64,000 nucleotides of DNA. Origin: Mucor racemosus. Taxonomy: Eukaryota > Mucoromycota > Mucoromycetes > Mucorales > Mucoraceae. This document shows positions 35,452-47,492 of this stretch, one piece after another (within the stretch, counting starts at the first letter, position 1; each line of letters begins with the position of its first letter). The notes under the pieces are model-generated. The model saw only the letters and a list, made by a program, of their open reading frames with translations, searched no databases and was not told the DNA's origin. Where the stretch lies: positions 1,178,001-1,242,000 of the forward strand of contig JAPEHQ010000002.1 of NCBI GenBank assembly GCA_027405735.1, given 5' to 3'. Position numbers and translations under genes: made by a program.

Positions 35452-36039
35452 TTGAGTTATGCATTGTTAATCATTAATATATATTGTTATTAGAAAATTA
35501 CAATTGATATTTGTGGAAATCACATCATTACCTTCAATACTTTCTAGTTATTGAGTAAATTCTACTTTATTTTTCATTCTCTACCAGGATATCTAGGTTT
35601 TGGATGGCTGTAAAGACTTTTTTGTTTTCTAATAAATTTTGTGAGAGCACTTTTTGTGGTATAGAGATCCATGAAGGAATGACAGGTATGCACAGCTAAA
35701 ACCATAGGATAGCACTCATTAACGTCTATCTAACGAATTTTATCTCGTAAAAAAATATTGATTTTTCGTCGAGAAAAATGACATTGAATGATTGATTTTT
35801 GGTGATACAAAAAAGGATTAATTTTGGACGAGGATATACAAGGGTAAATTTTCGCCGACCAAAAAAAATGATCAAAAAAATTAATATCCCCACGAAAAAT
35901 AGGGCTACAGCTACATATTTATACTCATTCTGTAGATAATTTTGTTGCGCATAATGTGAAATAAAATATTTTAGGGTTGCATTTGAATGAAGGGTACTTT
36001 TTGATCAAAAACTGTTAAAATTTGACATTAAATTTACTA
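35452..36039. other. no gene seen
   Basis: AT-rich sequence upstream of the Harbinger relic. It contains short repeated pieces such as GATTTTTCGTCGAGAAAA and GATTTTTGGTGATAC near 35760-35810. Nothing else recognised. Confidence 0.4.
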
Positions 36040-36240
36040 GAGATTTTATGAAGAAAATATTTTTAAAACCTACACAGATCGATTCAGAATTAGAAGCTGA
36101 ACCTAAAACATTTAATACGCTAGTTCAACTTACTATGCATTTTTGTGAATAATTAAACATACAAGGTTTTTTTTGGATTTTTTTGGATTTTTTTTCCATT
36201 TGAACACTTTTGAATTGAAGCTCAGTCACCTGTGCATATC
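36040..36240 (+). repeat. dispersed repeat family D, fragment
   Basis: This corresponds to the distal part of family D. The landmarks TTAATACGCTAGTTCAACTT near 36112 and GAATTGAAGCTCAGTCACC near 36213 match TTAATACACTTGTTCAACTT at 62167 and the AAAGCTCAGTT stretch near 62270. Confidence 0.5.
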
Positions 36241-36542
36241 TGATTATACAATTTTATATGATGATATTCAAAATTGGAGCGTGCTCCCATTTCAATAGAT
36301 AATCAGGAAATGAAAAATGTAGGGCTATATTTGAGATGCTATAGAATTTTGCCAAAAGAGCTATTTCTATTCATCTTGATTTTTCAGCGAGTATAAAGGC
36401 TTCAAAAGTAAAACACTTGTTTTTTCCCCCGCTTAAAATCTCAATCTAAGATGCCAAATATCTCGAGATTTTATAAGCTTGCAAATAATAGTTTCTAAGC
36501 TAAATCTTCTTGTTTTTCAATGTTTTATTATATATTAAAGTT

Positions 36543-36800
36543 TCACGGGTGGTTTTTTTTTGGAACCCTAAACCTCATAATTGTAGATTCTGCTATTTTT
36601 GTTTTTCTTGGCGAGAACATAACACGAGGGGTTTCACAGGGAGTCTCCTCATGATGTACTGTCAATTTAGTAACACCTTTCAATCTTGACGCTGGCAATC
36701 TCACTTCAAAACCTTCTGTAGCTTCTTCCGTAGCCAGTTTTTCCAAGTGATTCTTTGAAGTTGGAAAACAATGGGTTTTGTGAGCTAAAGAATTAATGAA
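36543..36800 (-). CDS. hypothetical ORF, about 85 codons, uncertain
   Basis: An open minus-strand frame ends at 36543 and includes HCFPTSKNHLEKLATEEATE, VRLPASRLKGVTKLTVHHEE and VMFSPRKTKIAESTIMRF. The composition is more protein-like than in the surrounding AT-rich frames, but there is no recognisable domain and no clear splice partner. It may be a terminal exon, a short gene or a transposon fragment. Confidence 0.25.
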   Translation of the reverse strand, partial: FINSLAHKTHCFPTSKNHLEKLATEEATEGFEVRLPASRLKGVTKLTVHHEETPCETPRVMFSPRKTKIAESTIMRFRVPKKNHP

Positions 36801-38198
36801 ATTATCTTATTTTGAACTTAAAAAGTGTATTGATAGTTTCTGAGACATGTTTAATATGCTTTCTAGTTCGTGGGGAGGGAAAGTTCTTCTTCGATCAGAT
36901 TTGGAACATATACTCCTTCTCTTTCTTTTAAGCTATACATGTAGTCGACACTACCTATTTGTCAAAATTGTTGTTATTATTATTAAAGCCTAAAATATAC
37001 TTGATCGTTTTAGTAAATACTTACCAATAAAATTCATAGCCACCACATTTTTCGTTTCTATGTTGTATTTTCGATCCAATTGTTGGTGCAGTAAATTACG
37101 ATGTTATTTACTAAAATAAAAAAAATATAAAAATAAAAGCAGTAGAAATACAATTATAATCAGCTAAAGTTTTTATTACAAAAGATTTCTGAAGAGTTAA
37201 AATAATTGAAAAGTATGAGGGTATTTATAGTGATTTGGAGAACTTGGATACCATCAGACTTGAATGGATGTATATTTAGTAATCTTCCAGTTTTGAGTAC
37301 ATTGTTATTGATTTGATATTTTAAGGGGTAAATTGTATAGAGCATTGACCATAAGGGATTGTATGTCAAGTGTGACAATATCGACCTTTTGGGAAATGGT
37401 TGTTTTTGTTTATTTCTGTTATATCTATTTTATGTAACCTTGATTTTTAAGGGGTAGTTTTCATATGCTTGAATCTTATTTATATTGATAGTGCAACTAC
37501 GATATAGATGAGTAGTTGACTAAATTGATATCTTTGTTTATTATCATTATTGATTTGGATAGAATCCTGTTTTGATATATATGTCATTTGTGTAATTGAT
37601 TGCGCCGTGATCAAGGGTGCTATCATCTACACGATATGTATGGTTCAAAAAGGGTATTTCATATTTTTAGCATGCGTTTGTTATTGTGTTCAATTGAAGC
37701 GTTTGTTTATTATCGTTGTTCACATTTCAAGTGGCATCATATTTTATGAGCGACACTTGAAATTTAGGTTGTTTTATTTTTATCAAGCGTTTTTAGTATG
37801 TAATTCTACTGCAGTTGGTTCATGATCATCGACAAATTTGTTCGCAGATTTTTGGATTGCTGCTTCATGACTGTGGTAGAGCTTACATAGTTTTTCTTCC
37901 ACTCATTCGTTGACAATTTAACTCTTTCTTTTTTTAAGTTTGTCACAACGTTCTCATCAATTTTTATTATGATAGCGCAAGTTGACAAGGCATTTTCTTC
38001 GAAAAAAGGAAACAAGGAATGATTTATGATTATCTACTCTTTTGCAGCCAAACAACCAGGCTCACCACCACTAGATTTTAACAGATTCATAATCAATTAG
38101 CATTGCACTCACCACATATGCAAAATTTCAACTTACTCCAGTATTTTCAGTTCCGTTCCACAAAAAAGACAATCTAAGATCTTTGCACAGTGTCGGTA
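36801..38198. other. no gene seen
   Basis: AT-rich. Frames such as 37550-37825 are hydrophobic/Cys-rich low-complexity readings of T-rich DNA. No RNA gene seen. Confidence 0.5.
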
Positions 38199-38590
38199 TA
38201 ATGTCTATGGTTAAGATACACTATGATCTTCATTTCATCTGGTATTGAATTAAAATAAATTACTTAATTTGGTGTTGATAATTCTTATTATTCATGACAA
38301 GATATCATTCCTAGAAGAAATATGGAAACTGGAACAGCATCCCCTATGAGATATGGAACCATTACTAACATTTTAGATAATATAAAATAACAACACTTGT
38401 AATAGGAATGAACACCGAAATTAGAATATATTTGAAATGTATATATAAAGAGGAGCTCAGGACAAAATAATAGAGCTCTCCAGTCTATTCTAAAAAGCCA
38501 ATAAAGATTGCTATACTCTAGTTGACTTACTATCGATTTTTTTATTTCTTTTTTTTTATTAGCTATTATATCAGCTAATTCACAATGTCA
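38199..38590 (+). repeat. LTR-like repeat, family L copy 2
   Basis: The inverted counterpart of 8355-8746. Plausible LTR ends are TGTTGATAA (about 38272) and TTCACA (38580-38585), with TATATATAAAGAGGAGCTC near 38445 and a CAATAAAG signal near 38500. No gag/pol next to it. Confidence 0.5.
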
Positions 38591-38604
38591 ACTCACTATC
38601 AGCT

Positions 38605-38880
38605 TCTGACCAGTCTTCAACCTTTTCAATACTATTGTGTAATGAGGGCGTTAATGTAGACTATTTTCAAATTTTAATATTCTGTTACTTACATGCATCT
38701 GAGGATGTTGAGAAACTTGTACGCATCACTGTGCTTTGAGCCTGATTTCCTAAGTTTGAGTTGCTCCTTCAAAATCTCAATAATAGTACTCTCGGTATCG
38801 TCCTCAGCACCTCCACTATAAATCTCCAGGCATACTCCTTGTGGAATATGTACACATTTATCCACTATATTGATCTCCAT
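38605..38880 (-). CDS. possible small two-exon gene, unrecognised
   Basis: A frame starts at 38880 (MEINIVDKCVHIPQGV, LKLRKSGSKHSDAYKF, LNILRC). A good donor, GTAAGT, follows at about 38692, and an acceptor near 38630 restores an open frame IEKVEDWSEADSELTL before a stop. That gives about 78 residues. The whole unit sits between two family L repeats and its start overlaps the third one, so it may be repeat-derived. No family recognised. Confidence 0.25.
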
Positions 38881-39270
38881 TTCATCTGATTCTCAATTAA
38901 AGTACAGCTGACATGAATAGACATTACACTACTAAATGATATATGCTGATTCATACTAATATAAATGTTCTACCAAGCTTCTATCCTAGCAACTTATAGT
39001 TAAAGACCAATCAACATAATGTGGATTTAATCACACCATTATGATCAAGGACCCATGAATTCTATGAATACACCGATTGGTTACTATCAAGATTTATATC
39101 TGACAAGGGGTGTTATTGGCTATGTATGGACCTAGGAATGCTTACCTAATCTCTCTGATGAAAACTATATAAAGAGGACATTTATTTATTACAAAAGTCC
39201 TCAAGTAGAATTTAACTTGATAATAAAACCCTAATGTTATCTAGTCGAATTCCTATTGTTTTTTTATACT
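38871..39270 (+). repeat. LTR-like repeat, family L diverged copy 3
   Basis: It shares the leading GATCTCCATTTCATCTG block, the TATATAAAGAGGACA box near 39166 and the following ATAATAAAACCCTAATG..TCTAGTCGAATT layout with copies 1 and 2. Most of the remainder has diverged. Confidence 0.4.
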
Positions 39271-40079
39271 TTTTTCCGTGAATAGCTCTGTCTGTTCCAC
39301 ACTCCTATTGCTTGCAATATCCTTTCTTTTGTCAGCTACAAATTTGTGGTTGTAGAGCAGCCCTAGTTTTACGTCCGTACCGTATCTCGCTTGCTCAATC
39401 TGACACAAACAATCATCCGCTCCTCTACAGCGTAATTTTAATACTGCTTATAAAACCACAACACAAACACTTGACGGTTTTTGCTCGCATAAGACAAAAA
39501 CTCCAAAATGCAAACGAAATGCAAATTGTCAACGTCCAATTTTTTTGTACCCCAAGCTTTAGTAGCCTACTATAGAATATGGAAGTTTTTGTGAGATGTT
39601 TTTGTAGTTGAAGGTTAAACGAGTATTTTGAAACCTATTGCAAAAATTAAAATGCCCAAGATCTAGAATAAATATTGTAGCAAGAAAAAATGTATAATTT
39701 AATAAAGAAACTTGCTAAATTAAATCACACACAAAAACTGAAGAGAATCTTATTTAATATCAATAATTTGTCCTATTTATATACAAACTCTATATCCGTT
39801 AGATCAGTATTGGATCGATTATATCTTTCTGACATTCCATGTTAGATCAGTCTATTTACATTAGTAACACAGTACATTTAAGTTGAGCTTATTTTATATA
39901 GCTAAATCCAACAAGTAGGTATGTCTCACATATCCCGCTTCCCGGATCTTGCTTTAGAACAATAAGAACAATCGAGGGTGTTATCATAGATCAGTTATCA
40001 TAGATCAGTTAGCTGACTTCTTGAAAATAAGGATTACAAATCAAAAGGTTCATTATCTTACAATTAACCGATGGATGCA
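39271..40079. other. no gene seen
   Basis: AT-rich. A directly repeated ATCATAGATCAGTTATC occurs at about 39984-40012. The frame at 39312-39575 has no recognisable motif. Confidence 0.45.
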
Positions 40080-40545
40080 ACAAAAATGTCAAAAAAATGA
40101 AAAATAAAATAAAATAAAATAAAATTGCTCAGAATTTATCATACTGAAACATGTTATAGCGTGCTTTAAAGCAAGTAAGTATTATTAACAGAAAGTACTA
40201 TCATAACTTGATTTTTTGCAATGATATGGAGGCTCAGAGATTTAATTTTTTAGCAATGAAATACCTATAAAAATCTGAAACATTAGCACTAAAAAAGTTA
40301 TACCAACTGCAAAAAGTAGGATATTTTTGGATACTCAGTTTTTGATTACAGTTGAATATCTCAGGTACATTGGCATATAATTTTTTCTTAGTGTTATTCA
40401 GTGAAAAAAAAAGTAGATTAGGGTTGAAAAGTGAGACCCGGTTTTGAAGGAAAAAGCAGCGAATCTTATCTATATTTGAGTCTTCCGCGATATATAAAAT
40501 AATTTAGAAATACGCAACATAATTCGACAAGTTTGTATCTATTTA
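40080..40545 (-). repeat. dispersed repeat family D, copy (same orientation as 11.5 kb)
   Basis: Shared landmarks with 11890-12340: AAAAATGTCAAAAAAATGAA, ATACTGAAACATGTTATAG, AGATATGGAGGCTCAGAG, CTGAAACATTAGCACT, TCAGGTACATTGGCATATAA, AGTGAAAAAAAAAGTAG. Only the proximal part of the family is present. Confidence 0.65.
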
Positions 40546-43120
40546 GCAGTGTCTAAGGTAGGTACTAAAATATGTTTGATATAAAGTTATAGAAAAGAGG
40601 GCACGCTTCGATTTGAACATTGAAAACCCATTTAAAATTGAATTCTCTGAGAGTTCAAATTTTAATCGAGTAGGTATATATATATATATAAATATAAATA
40701 TATATATATATTGTAGCAAAGAAGGTTGCAATGTACTTACAGGCGTTAATTAATCCTATTTAAATGTTGTCAGAACACCAGAAAACATTACTTTTTTGAA
40801 AGTGTGTTTCAAAGTATTCCTTTAAACCATCTTCCCCAAACTGAGAGCACAGCACTTGAATAAAAAACGACCAGGATAATTTATTTGTTATTAAGGTATT
40901 TTGTTTTGGGGAGTACATGTATGCGATCAGATAAAAATAGAGTCGATGAAACTAAATGTACAATACTCGTCCCTGGTTTGCTTTGTATAACGAGGGTTTT
41001 CGGGATTTCCCAAATTTGGCAGAACAGGATTAGAAGAGAGCAGACATGAACACTTGAATCAAGTATCGAGATATCTAAAAAACATGTTCTTATCGTCTAA
41101 ATAAAGAATCTGCACCGATGCTTTTGTTCCTGGCAGCTGAGAAGCAATATTTATGCAATAGGAATCAAAAGCTACAAATCAGTAAATGAAGAATTTTAAC
41201 AGGCCCTATATTGAAGATAATAAGTTTATAATAAAGCAAAATGGCTTACTGACTAATTTCTCGTATATAATCATTTTTTTTTCTCTTGTGAGAAGCACAA
41301 AATGTTTATTTTTGAGGTATTTATTTTTGTTGTTTTTTTGACAGCCTTTTAGAATATTGAACCTCAGTCAGGAACGGAAAATCATACAACTCGAATCAAT
41401 TAAAATTAAAAGGGAACTTGCTAGATGCAGTTCCCATAAACAACGGGAGAACGCTAAAAATAAACATTTGGTCTAAAATAGTATTTTTAAATGTGTTGTT
41501 TATGTTGTTTTTTGTTGAACTTGACAAATGAAATCAAACATGGCATCTCGGATGTAAGGCTTCCGTTATAAATATTATTATTAATTCTATTATTCGTTAT
41601 TACAGGTGTATCTTTTTTACATGAGGATTTCGCTGTGCTAATGTTTATGATGTACCTTAGGTATGTGTGTGTATGCACGTATGTATGCGTGTGTGTGAAT
41701 TGTCATCATGTGTGTTTACATAAATGATTCGCATTCTTGTTGATACTTCTTAATTGTTTATTTTTCCAAGGAGTCATGAGATGTTCTTGGTTCCTGAATA
41801 CTGCTTTATATCATCCTCAATATATTATTAGAGTTAGTTTATTCATAAACAGCGACGACCCTGCGTCTTGTCTTATTGGTAAATGATTATTTTTAGTCGA
41901 AGAAAGACATGAACCCTTTTGATTATTGGCATGTGTATTTTACAAGAAGCGCTCAGGCATTTTAGCAGTCTGCATATAATATATAAAATAGTAGCACTAG
42001 TTCATATTTATCGTTTTCAATACAAATTCATGATTTCGTATTTTGCAAAACGTGGTTCTATTTCGACATTACATGTATTGAAAACCACTTTAAAAATGAG
42101 GGGATGATGGGTTAGAATAGTTTTGCCACGAGGATACATTACACAATGATTCACATTTAGTACGGGTAGCACCAGAAATATAAAACTATCATTATAAGAC
42201 AAAAGAAGCTACCCACGTACAACAAAAAAACACAGCAAAAACGAAGCTTAATCAAAACAAACTTTTTTTTCCATTAAAATGATCAACAAACAAATCACGT
42301 AGACAAGCACATTTAAATCAACTATTTTTTCAACTAAATCATGCCATTTAATTGTAGCTTGTGAATGTCATGTATTTATGTGTATATATATCTATATCCA
42401 TATGTAAATTCTGAAAAATATACAGTTTAAGAAAGGAACACAAAGAAAACAATTGTATCACATTTTATTCGAAATTATACAAAGCAGTGCCTATATCTTT
42501 ATCTTTCAGAACCTCCTTGAAATTATTCACAAGTAACAGTTTGTATCTCATTGTGAAAAAAAAAAAAAAAAAACATTTCCTAATTGCATATGCATCGTTC
42601 TACATGATGAAACAAAACTCTTAATTACTCTGATATTTTACAATGTATAAATTTCTGTGCAATGTAACCAGATAAACATATTTCGAAGCTTGTTTTTTTT
42701 TTTTCTGATAATCTTTATTGAAATAGCATGATTCTTTTTTCATTGATAAAAAAGATCTCGATAAGCGTTTTTGAATTTTTGCATGTAGATAGGTAAAACA
42801 TAGCAATTACTTGCTCAAATCCTTGTTTCTTTTTCATTTGATGTGTTACCAAACAGAATAGAATGCAAGGCAAATTGAAACGGAGGTTTCGGACTGAGCA
42901 CTATTTGAAAGCGTAAATTTCCAAGTAAACTTACTACTTCGGGGTACATTGTGTAGCAAATTTTACTGTACATTTTCGCAACAACAACAACAACAACAGC
43001 AACAACAAAAGAAGCACATTTGCTTCTTCTTCTCCTCCTTTATCTCTTCTTCTTCTTCTTTTTTTCTTTTTTTTTTCTATTTTCTATTTACCCTTCTTAT
43101 ATACCCAAAACCATAGACTC
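40546..43120. other. long intergenic region, no gene seen
   Basis: AT-rich, with an AT microsatellite near 40674-40711, a GT-rich stretch near 41659-41698, (CAA)n at about 42979-43010, and a pyrimidine-rich CT tract at 43021-43090 just before the next gene start (typical fungal promoter or 5' leader). No coding sequence or RNA gene recognised. Confidence 0.5.
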
Positions 43121-44738
43121 ATGCCAAATGAATTTAATTCAAATCAATCGACTATACTTAAACAAAAAAATTTAAATGATAAATCTCGCAAGTTTCGCTG
43201 GTCGTCTTGCTTTTCATTTGTTACAAGTAAATTAGGAAAAAAATCCAGTAGATTATCATCAAATCAACAAATCAGATTGTCGCAATCCTATGAAGATTTT
43301 GATAATAAACATGCTGATTTATCAGAAAGAATTGATGGTAAAAATAATGAAATAAAATGTATAATTCTATATATTAATTTGATATCTAGTTGCCAAAGTA
43401 AGACCATCATCTTCCTCTTCTTCTTCCATAATCATATGGAACAACCACCATCATTCACGTCAGCCTACACAGCCCGCACCATTACTACCTCCACCATCAC
43501 TTTCTCCGCCGCCAAGACAAATCAAATCCAAAAGAGATAGCTATAATAAGAATACTACTCCAACAGCAACAACAACTAGTCGACGTCCATTAATAGATCC
43601 AACACTTACACCAAGAGTGAAGCCTATATCTATTAAAACTAAAAAACAGCCATCTTTATTGCGTTTATCATTAGATGCTGAATTATTACAATCCCCTGAT
43701 GGTGACAATGATAGTCTTATGACATTTAAAACTGAGCATTCAACAAGCAGTGCTTCAATTACTCCAACTAGAACTTCTGTTCCATTTCGCAGTGGAACAC
43801 TAGGTGCCACTACTAATCCTAGGTTAAGTAGTAATGCAATGCAGCCACCGCCGCCTTTACCGCCACCACCACCACCCTTAAATATACCCCTTGACTCAAC
43901 AAGCAATAGTAGTAGACCTCATTCTCAAATTACTGCTATTACTACTATAGATTCCCCTATTTCTACAAGTGATGATGATGAACAAAAATTGACTTTGATA
44001 GAAAGAAGACGCAGGCGTAGTCCACTTTCTATGCCGAATACAGACCAATTGACATTGGCGCTTGAAGAAATGCTGATAGAAGAACAACAACAAGCTCAAC
44101 AAACTCAACACCCACAACAACAAGATGCCATTTTGTGGCGTCAACAATTATTGGAACAAACCATTACTTATTCATTAAATAATCAATCAAGACAAGATGC
44201 CATGATGGCATTAGAAGGAAAAAAAGTACGAGCAGTATCACTCCAACCAATTGCACACATTCGTGAACTAGATGATCATTTTGAGCAAAAAACTGACAAT
44301 GATATTGTAAGAGATAAAGCTGAATATGAAGCTACTGTAGCTCGTACAACGATGCATCGTAGACAATTGTCGTACGAAGACAAGAAACAATCTCGTACTT
44401 CTTTACGTGCACGGTCTCCACCTGTAGCAACAGCAGAATTAGAACCAAAGCAACAACAAAATCAACTGGAAATCATTACTGAAAACGAGGTTGCCACATG
44501 TAGAACTCCTACATCTGCAAGTAATAAATTCTCTGCTGTAAATAACACCCTATCAACTGTTACCCCTGAGACTCCACCTTACCATAAACAAACTGCCCCT
44601 TCATTGATTTCTGCTCCTTCAACGCCAAATTCAATCGATTCTTCAGTTATTGAGCATGATGATTATATTTATCATCAAAAACATCAAATGTCTCTTTTCC
44701 TTTCCACTTCTACCTCTACTACTGATACATCAAATTAA
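43121..44738 (+). CDS. hypothetical low-complexity protein (521 aa)
   Basis: Exons 43121-43337 and 43390-44738 (donor GGTAAAA, acceptor ATCTAG, phase kept) give 521 residues, start MPNEFNSNQS. The N-terminus is basic with RKFRWSSCFSFVTSKLGKK. Then come Ser runs, a His/Pro-rich block (PPPSLSPPP; PPPPLPPPPPPL at about 43850-43878), RRRRRSPLSMPNTDQL, a Gln-rich segment and many Ser/Thr-Pro sites (TPTRTS, TPETPPY, APSTPNS). A short regular segment, TDQLTLALEEMLIEEQQQ, is the best candidate for structured sequence. The Ser/Thr-Pro density suggests a phosphorylated, disordered regulatory or scaffold protein; that is inference and no family is assigned. It converges with SCO1 (126 bp between ends). 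Confidence 0.7.
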
Positions 44739-44864
44739 CCAAAGAAGAAAAAAAAAAAAATCAAACGGCTGGTCCAAAATGAATATATAAAAACAAAATA
44801 ACATGGTTACAATTCTTGTATTATTGTATAAATTAAATAAATGAAATATATTTATATAAACTCT

Positions 44865-45908
44865 TTATTCCTTGTTGTTGTCAATAGGAGATCTATTTAA
44901 TTTACCACCATTTTCGATATAAGCGCTGTAATAATTCTTGAAACTTTCTTTAACACCATCAGCTTCTGAATTTTGAGCATAACAATCCAAGAATTTGCCC
45001 TCTGGATCCATCAAATAAAAGAAAATAGAGTGATCCACTAAATAATCATCACCCTCACTAATGTCAGGAGGAGAAGACACGTAGACTCTAAAGAGTTTAG
45101 CAACTCGTTTAATTTCATCTTGGTCTCCTGTCAAACCAATCAAATCATCATGGAAATCTTTAACGTATTCCTTAACAATTTCGATAGTATCACGTCTAGG
45201 ATCACAGGTAATAAAGACAGGTACAAGTACGTTTTCTCCAATTTCTTTCTTGGTCATGTCAACTACTTCAGCCATTTTATCTAATTCCTCGGGACAAATA
45301 TCAGGGCAATGTGTAAACCCAAAGTAAATCAAGGCAAATTTTCCCTTCATGTCTTCAGAACCAAATGGTTTGCTGGTCTCTGCATTTGTCAATGTATAAT
45401 CACCTCCCAATTTTGGCTTTCCGTATGATTGTGGTTTGCTTTTCTCGGCTTCTTTTTCTTTACGTAATTCTGCAACCTTTTTCTTTTCGCTTTGAAAGTA
45501 TAATAATAAACCTGCACCCACACCTAAGAATACTGCTGCTGCTTTAAATGTGAAAGGCTATAGATTGGTTTATGCAAAAAAAAAAAAAAATGTCAGCTGA
45601 AAAAAGATAGTTATACAAGGAAATTCAAACGATACTTTACACCGACAGCTGCCTTGTTACGGATTTCTTCCTTGGATGTAGAAGTAGCATAAAAGCGACC
45701 TGCTGCGGTGGTATTAAATGATGGTTTTTTGACAGGAAAAGTTGAGCCTGTCATTAAAGATGAAGCGGGCTTGTAGAATTGACGCTTTGCAGCCCAACAT
45801 TGAGATGAAAAGGGCTAACAAATTATAAATTTAAGTGGTGAATACGCTATTTAGTGTAAGTTTTACCTTGATATTAGATTTAAGAAGATTGCGAGTAACG
45901 AACGACAT
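44865..45908 (-). CDS. SCO1: SCO1-type mitochondrial copper chaperone
   Basis: Exons 45867-45908, 45641-45814 and 44865-45557 give 302 residues, close to yeast Sco1. The N-terminus (MSFVTRNLLKSNIKPFSS, Arg/Lys/Ser-rich, no acids) is a mitochondrial presequence. One membrane helix follows (AAAVFLGVGAGLLLYF), then a charged linker and the thioredoxin-like domain. Copper ligands are the CPDIC Cys pair in YFGFTHCPDICPEELDKM and the distal His in DYLVDHSIFFYLMDP. In the family the protein sits in the inner membrane facing the intermembrane space and delivers Cu to the CuA site of cytochrome c oxidase subunit 2. All metal ligands are present. The start lies 259 bp from the divergent SUMO gene. Confidence 0.95.
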
Positions 45909-46167
45909 GATTAGTAAACAATCAACAAGGAAAAAGAGCAAAGATTCATGTAAGGCTTCAAATTCTCCCTCCACCCCCGGCGAGCGAGCGAGCCAGGATA
46001 TGTAAAAAAAAAAAAAGCTGTATCAACTGAATAATAGGATCCACACGTGATGTGCCGGATTATTTGATTTTGATACGTAAAATTTTTGTGTATACAAACG
46101 CCCTTTTTCAAAGGAGAATCAGTTTTTTTTTTTAGTTTTCTTTTATATTATATTCGCGTATTAAATC

Positions 46168-46576
46168 ATGTCTGATTCAGTTGAAAAAGTCGAGAAGAAG
46201 GAAGGTGCCGTTGAACACATTAATCTTAAAGTTGTAGGAAGTGTAAAGTATTCAGCTTCATAAAGCCGTTTAGAAATTTATCAATTAATATAAGGTTTTT
46301 TTAAAAAAAGGATGCCAATGAAGTATTCTTCAAGATTAAACGTTCTACTCAACTTAGAAAGTTGATGGATGCTTACTGTGAACGTCAAGGTAAACAACCT
46401 GGGTCTGTGCGTTTCTTGTATGATGGTACTCGTGTTATGCCAGCAGATACACCTAATGAGGTATGTTGATTTTATTGCATTTTTTGAGAGAAACATCACC
46501 TAATATTCTCGTACAGTTGGATATGGACGATGGAGATAGTATCGATGTAATGGTTGAACAAATTGGAGGTTGTTAA
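46168..46576 (+). CDS. SMT3: SUMO (Smt3-type ubiquitin-like modifier)
   Basis: Exons 46168-46242, 46311-46460 and 46517-46576 give 94 residues. The sequence reads HINLKVVG, VFFKIKRSTQLRKLMDAYCE, GSVRFLYDGTRVMPADTP, LDMDDGDSIDVMVEQIGGC. It has the SUMO-specific acidic/charged N-terminus (MSDSVEKVEKKEGAVE) and the di-Gly end. A single Cys follows GG, so maturation by a Ulp1-type protease needs removal of only one residue. No consensus internal sumoylation site (psi-K-x-E) is obvious apart from the Lys-rich N-terminus (EKVEKKEG). Intron 1 has an A-rich acceptor (AAAAAAAG). Confidence 0.96.
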
Positions 46577-47492
46577 ACAAACATATAACACCCCACCCCC
46601 ACATACAATCATCCATTTTTTCAAAAAAAAAAAAAAAAAAAGTAGAATTCGTTTATTTGATACATAACAAATAAACAATTTGTTTTTATTCAATCATGTA
46701 AAAAAAGAGAGAGAGAGAGAGAGGAATTCCTGCACACTTTGTCATCTTCTCCTACAGGCGTAAATCCTCATTTTATTCAAATAAATATTATATAAAAAAT
46801 AGGCAATCTATATATTGTCGATGTGCGCAGTTTATCTGCTTTTTGTAATTCATCTAAAAAAAAAAGATCTAATTGTGATGAACAAATGTAGCTTCTCAAC
46901 CGCTTAACTATTTTCAGTGCTAATTATATCCTGGAGATGTATCTGAGAAAGAAGACGATCTTGATGATAGACTCAAACAGTTTGTGTTTACGTTGTAGCA
47001 TGTATTATTGTTGCGGAAAACAACTACGGATTTCTCGTACCGGTGATTGAATTGATTTCTTCAAATATCACCTACGCTATGAGTTCAGGAGATTTTTTCA
47101 GCCGATTGCAGCTACATAATGACAAAAATATTGCTTGATTCTACCACAGTAGCATCTGTGGCTTTAGTGGTATTTTTCTTTGAGAATTTAATCAACTCCC
47201 ATATCATTATACAACCTAGAAGATCTTACACTGACAATCATAAATTGATATTTGGAAAGTTTGATTTATATATGCTTTCCATAAAATCTGCTTGAAAAAA
47301 CTCAAATTGAAAATATAATCGCATGAATGTATATAAAGGTGTTGTCAGTAAAGTGTTTGTTATGCTCGTGTAGAAAGTATTCTTGTTGTTTTGCGTTTTT
47401 TTGTTGAATAGTAGAAGAGTTAATGTGTATATGTTTATTCGTTTTTTTTTTATTATTTTTAAATTTATAATAGGAAATGAATCAAAATTCGT
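46577..47492. other. intergenic, no gene seen
   Basis: 3' flanks of the convergent SUMO and proteasome genes. An A-run (about 46623-46641) and a (GA)n run (about 46707-46722) lie just after SUMO. No RNA gene recognised. Confidence 0.5.

Noticed and set aside
37550..37825. 91-codon frame rich in Cys, Ile and Val
   Set aside because: Low-complexity T-rich DNA, no homology cue and no gene signals.
41659..41698. GT/AT-rich stretch resembling a telomere-like repeat
   Set aside because: Irregular TATGTGTGTG simple sequence, not a telomeric unit repeat.
42979..43010. (CAA)n repeat considered as part of a coding poly-Gln tract
   Set aside because: It lies upstream of the gene start within a non-coding pyrimidine-rich region and is not joined to it by splice signals.
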